From contig NZ_JAGDYL010000014.1 of assembly GCF_017565705.1 (NCBI RefSeq), positions 38,382 through 102,381 on the forward strand: a DNA stretch of 64,000 bases. Direction: 5' to 3'. Positions 63,099 through 64,000 of this stretch are shown one piece after another. Under the pieces are notes generated by a model. It made no database searches, was not told where the DNA came from, and saw only the letters and a program-made list of their open reading frames with translations. Both the position numbers and the translations under genes were made by a program. How positions within the stretch are numbered: the stretch's first letter is position 1; each line of letters begins with the position of its first letter. This DNA is from Leucobacter ruminantium (GTDB lineage: Bacteria > Actinomycetota > Actinomycetes > Actinomycetales > Microbacteriaceae).

Positions 63099-63271
63099 AC
63101 GCCGAGTCTAGGTGGGCCGCAAGCCGTTCGGGCACCTCGACGACCTAACGCGTACTCAGCCCTACACCTCGGAAGGTGCGGAATCAAGCCCCGAGACTTT
63201 CGATGTCATCCGGGTAAAAGCTGCGTAACATCGGAGATCTGCGGTCGCGATTCGCGTACCGTGGCAGATAT

Positions 63272-63344
63272 CGCGGCGTTCCGAAGTGGTTTCGGTACCC
63301 GATTCATAGTCGGGGATGCGCGGGTTCGAATCCCGCCGTCGCGT
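63272..63344 (+). tRNA. Atypical tRNA candidate, anticodon CAT
   Basis: Acceptor arms CGCGGCG and CGTCGCG pair in all seven positions (one G-T). D stem CCGA/TCGG with an AGTGGTT loop. Anticodon stem CCCGA/TCGGG with loop TTCATAG (anticodon CAT, U33 and A37 present). A 5-nt variable loop. T stem GCGGG/CCCGC with loop TTCGAAT. CCA is not encoded. It departs from the usual Met and Ile2 tRNAs in D arm and anticodon loop, so it may be a degenerate or element-borne tRNA. Confidence 0.65.
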
Positions 63345-63522
63345 CGAACGGCCGGGCCGGGCGGACTCTCGCCCCCGGATTGGGAGCCGTGTCCGATTCG
63401 GTCGAGCGCCGCAGTATCGCAGTAGTGGGGGCTCGATAGCGCTCCTATACCCATCTACTGCGTCATTGTCGCAACGCGCTCGCTGGACCAGCTGCGAACT
63501 CGACGACGAGTGGAAAAGTAAA

Positions 63523-63556
63523 GAACCCCCGCGATGTAGAAGCTACGCGGGGGTTC
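63523..63556 (-). terminator. Terminator of the split tRNA-Phe
   Basis: GAACCCCCGCG and CGCGGGGGTTC pair perfectly (with GTAG/CTAC inside), followed on the minus strand by TTTACTTTTCC. Native terminator of tRNA-Phe; it lies just after the 3' half-gene. Confidence 0.85.
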
Positions 63557-63580
63557 AGCAACGGTGTAATAGCCGTTACG

Positions 63581-63623
63581 TGGCTCCGACCGGCATCGAT
63601 CCGGTGACCTTTCGATTTTCAGT
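63581..63623 (-). pseudogene. 3' half of tRNA-Phe(GAA): attachment site of an integrated element
   Basis: Minus-strand CTGAAAATCGAAAGGTCACC, then a GGATCGATGCCGGT T arm and CGGAGCCA acceptor end: the 3' half of a tRNA-Phe from the anticodon loop (CTGAAAA) onward. Beyond 63623 the sequence no longer fits the expected 5' half: the anticodon stem partner TTCGA is replaced by TCACA. This is what site-specific integration into a tRNA gene leaves at one end. The intact copy should lie at the other end of the element, beyond the right edge. Confidence 0.8.
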
Positions 63624-63941
63624 GTGATCAGGGGTTCTTCAGCACTGTATATATGGGAGCGATCCGCAGAAACATGCGGTTTCAGTCAGTGAGTGTCAGT
63701 TGGTTTCAGTTGTTTTTCTTGGCAAGAATGGCCCAACGATGGCCCGGGCTGGCGCGCCCTCTCGTCAGCAGGCAGCATGCAGACATGCCAGTTAGTACCC
63801 TGCAGGTGAGGTTGTCGGAGGTATGACTTAGTGTTCGTAGTGAGGCTCGCACCCTGCGAGCGCAGAGAGGTATGGGTCTGGTGCAGGAACAGGTGACATC
63901 AAACATGGCTAGCCGAGAGGCTGGCCTGGAAGGATGTCATC
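63624..63941. other. Integrated-element border region
   Basis: 318 bp without a supported gene. The first part is lower in GC than the rest of the window (e.g. CACTGTATATATGGGAGCG). A minus-strand frame ends SPGHRWAILAKKNN, which could be an integrase-like C-terminal remnant, but the evidence is weak. From about 63824 (TGACTTAGTGTTCGTAG) the sequence may be the left end of the insertion sequence. Confidence 0.5.
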
Positions 63942-64000
63942 ATGCCCAAGCCCTTTCCCAAGGAATTCAGAGACGACGTGATCCGCGTTGCGGAGAACCG
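63942..64000 (+). CDS. IS3-type transposase OrfA, cut by window edge
   Basis: Only the first ~19 codons are present: MPKPFPKEFRDDVIRVAENR, the usual opening of IS3-family OrfA (an HTH_Tnp protein that binds the element ends). The full element, its second frame and its right end lie beyond the window. Preceded by GGAAGGATG as a likely ribosome-binding site. Confidence 0.8.
   Translation, partial: MPKPFPKEFRDDVIRVAEN

Noticed and set aside
63706..63906. Integrase C-terminal remnant ending SPGHRWAILAKKNN
   Set aside because: Too short and no active-site motif; kept only as a possibility in the element-border entry.

Overview
The window is GC-rich, densely coding DNA from a high-GC Gram-positive bacterium. 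The folate/ftsH/tilS block, mycoredoxin, PdtaS-type kinase, DUF3180, YlxR and a DUF7882-type small protein (a family I recall mainly from Microbacteriaceae) point to Actinomycetota, family Microbacteriaceae. A Leucobacter-like genus is my guess, not a demonstrated identity. All functions are read from protein motifs and gene order; no database search was possible.

Layout. 1-2552: a TAXI-type solute-binding lipoprotein (cut by the left edge) with its kinase and OmpR-type regulator. 2.8-6.8 kb: an APC permease, a YtcJ-like amidohydrolase and a divergent TetR regulator with an 18-bp palindromic operator candidate. 6.8-12.7 kb: threonine dehydratase, an AI-2E family permease, a Pit phosphate transporter with two PHO-box-like sites, mycoredoxin and 6-phosphofructokinase. 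12.9-15.0 kb: a SNF2-type helicase.

15.2-39.6 kb is an expanded, interrupted version of the usual actinobacterial proS-rimP-nusA-ylxR-infB-rbfA-truB-ribF translation cluster, all on the minus strand. It is interrupted by mutY, by a plus-strand cassette (two DUF805 proteins, an AraC-type regulator, a VOC protein), by a 625-bp repeat region between ylxR and nusA, and by a compact type VII (ESX/WXG100) locus at 28.7-37.5 kb in the place where rimP is expected. The type VII locus encodes an FHA-containing EssC/EccC ATPase, a YiaAB membrane protein, a lipoprotein, a large WXG-like/DUF1023 alpha-beta hydrolase and two small WXG100-like proteins. It reads like a secreted lipase-type effector with helper proteins and a possible lipoprotein immunity factor.

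39.6-45.8 kb: a protein O-mannosyltransferase and a LiaFSR/PspC-like envelope-stress module. 45.9-54.6 kb: a minus-strand block pdtaS - DUF3180 - folK - folP/folB fusion - folE - ftsH - hpt - tilS. 54.8-63.1 kb: ppa, an M23 endopeptidase, an EamA transporter, a cold-shock protein, DUF1206, an orphan LuxR regulator, a DUF7882 protein, an aldose-dehydrogenase-like lipoprotein and a mycothiol-S-transferase/DinB-like protein.

The right end holds an atypical tRNA with a CAT anticodon, then the 3' half only of a tRNA-Phe gene with its terminator, and then the start of an IS3-type transposase. This is the signature of one end of an element integrated in tRNA-Phe that continues past the window. Two repeat systems stand out: a roughly forty-fold interspersed GAGGGATC / GCGAGGGATCCCTCGC motif, and nested palindromes built around a CGCTG(T/G)CGCG core.
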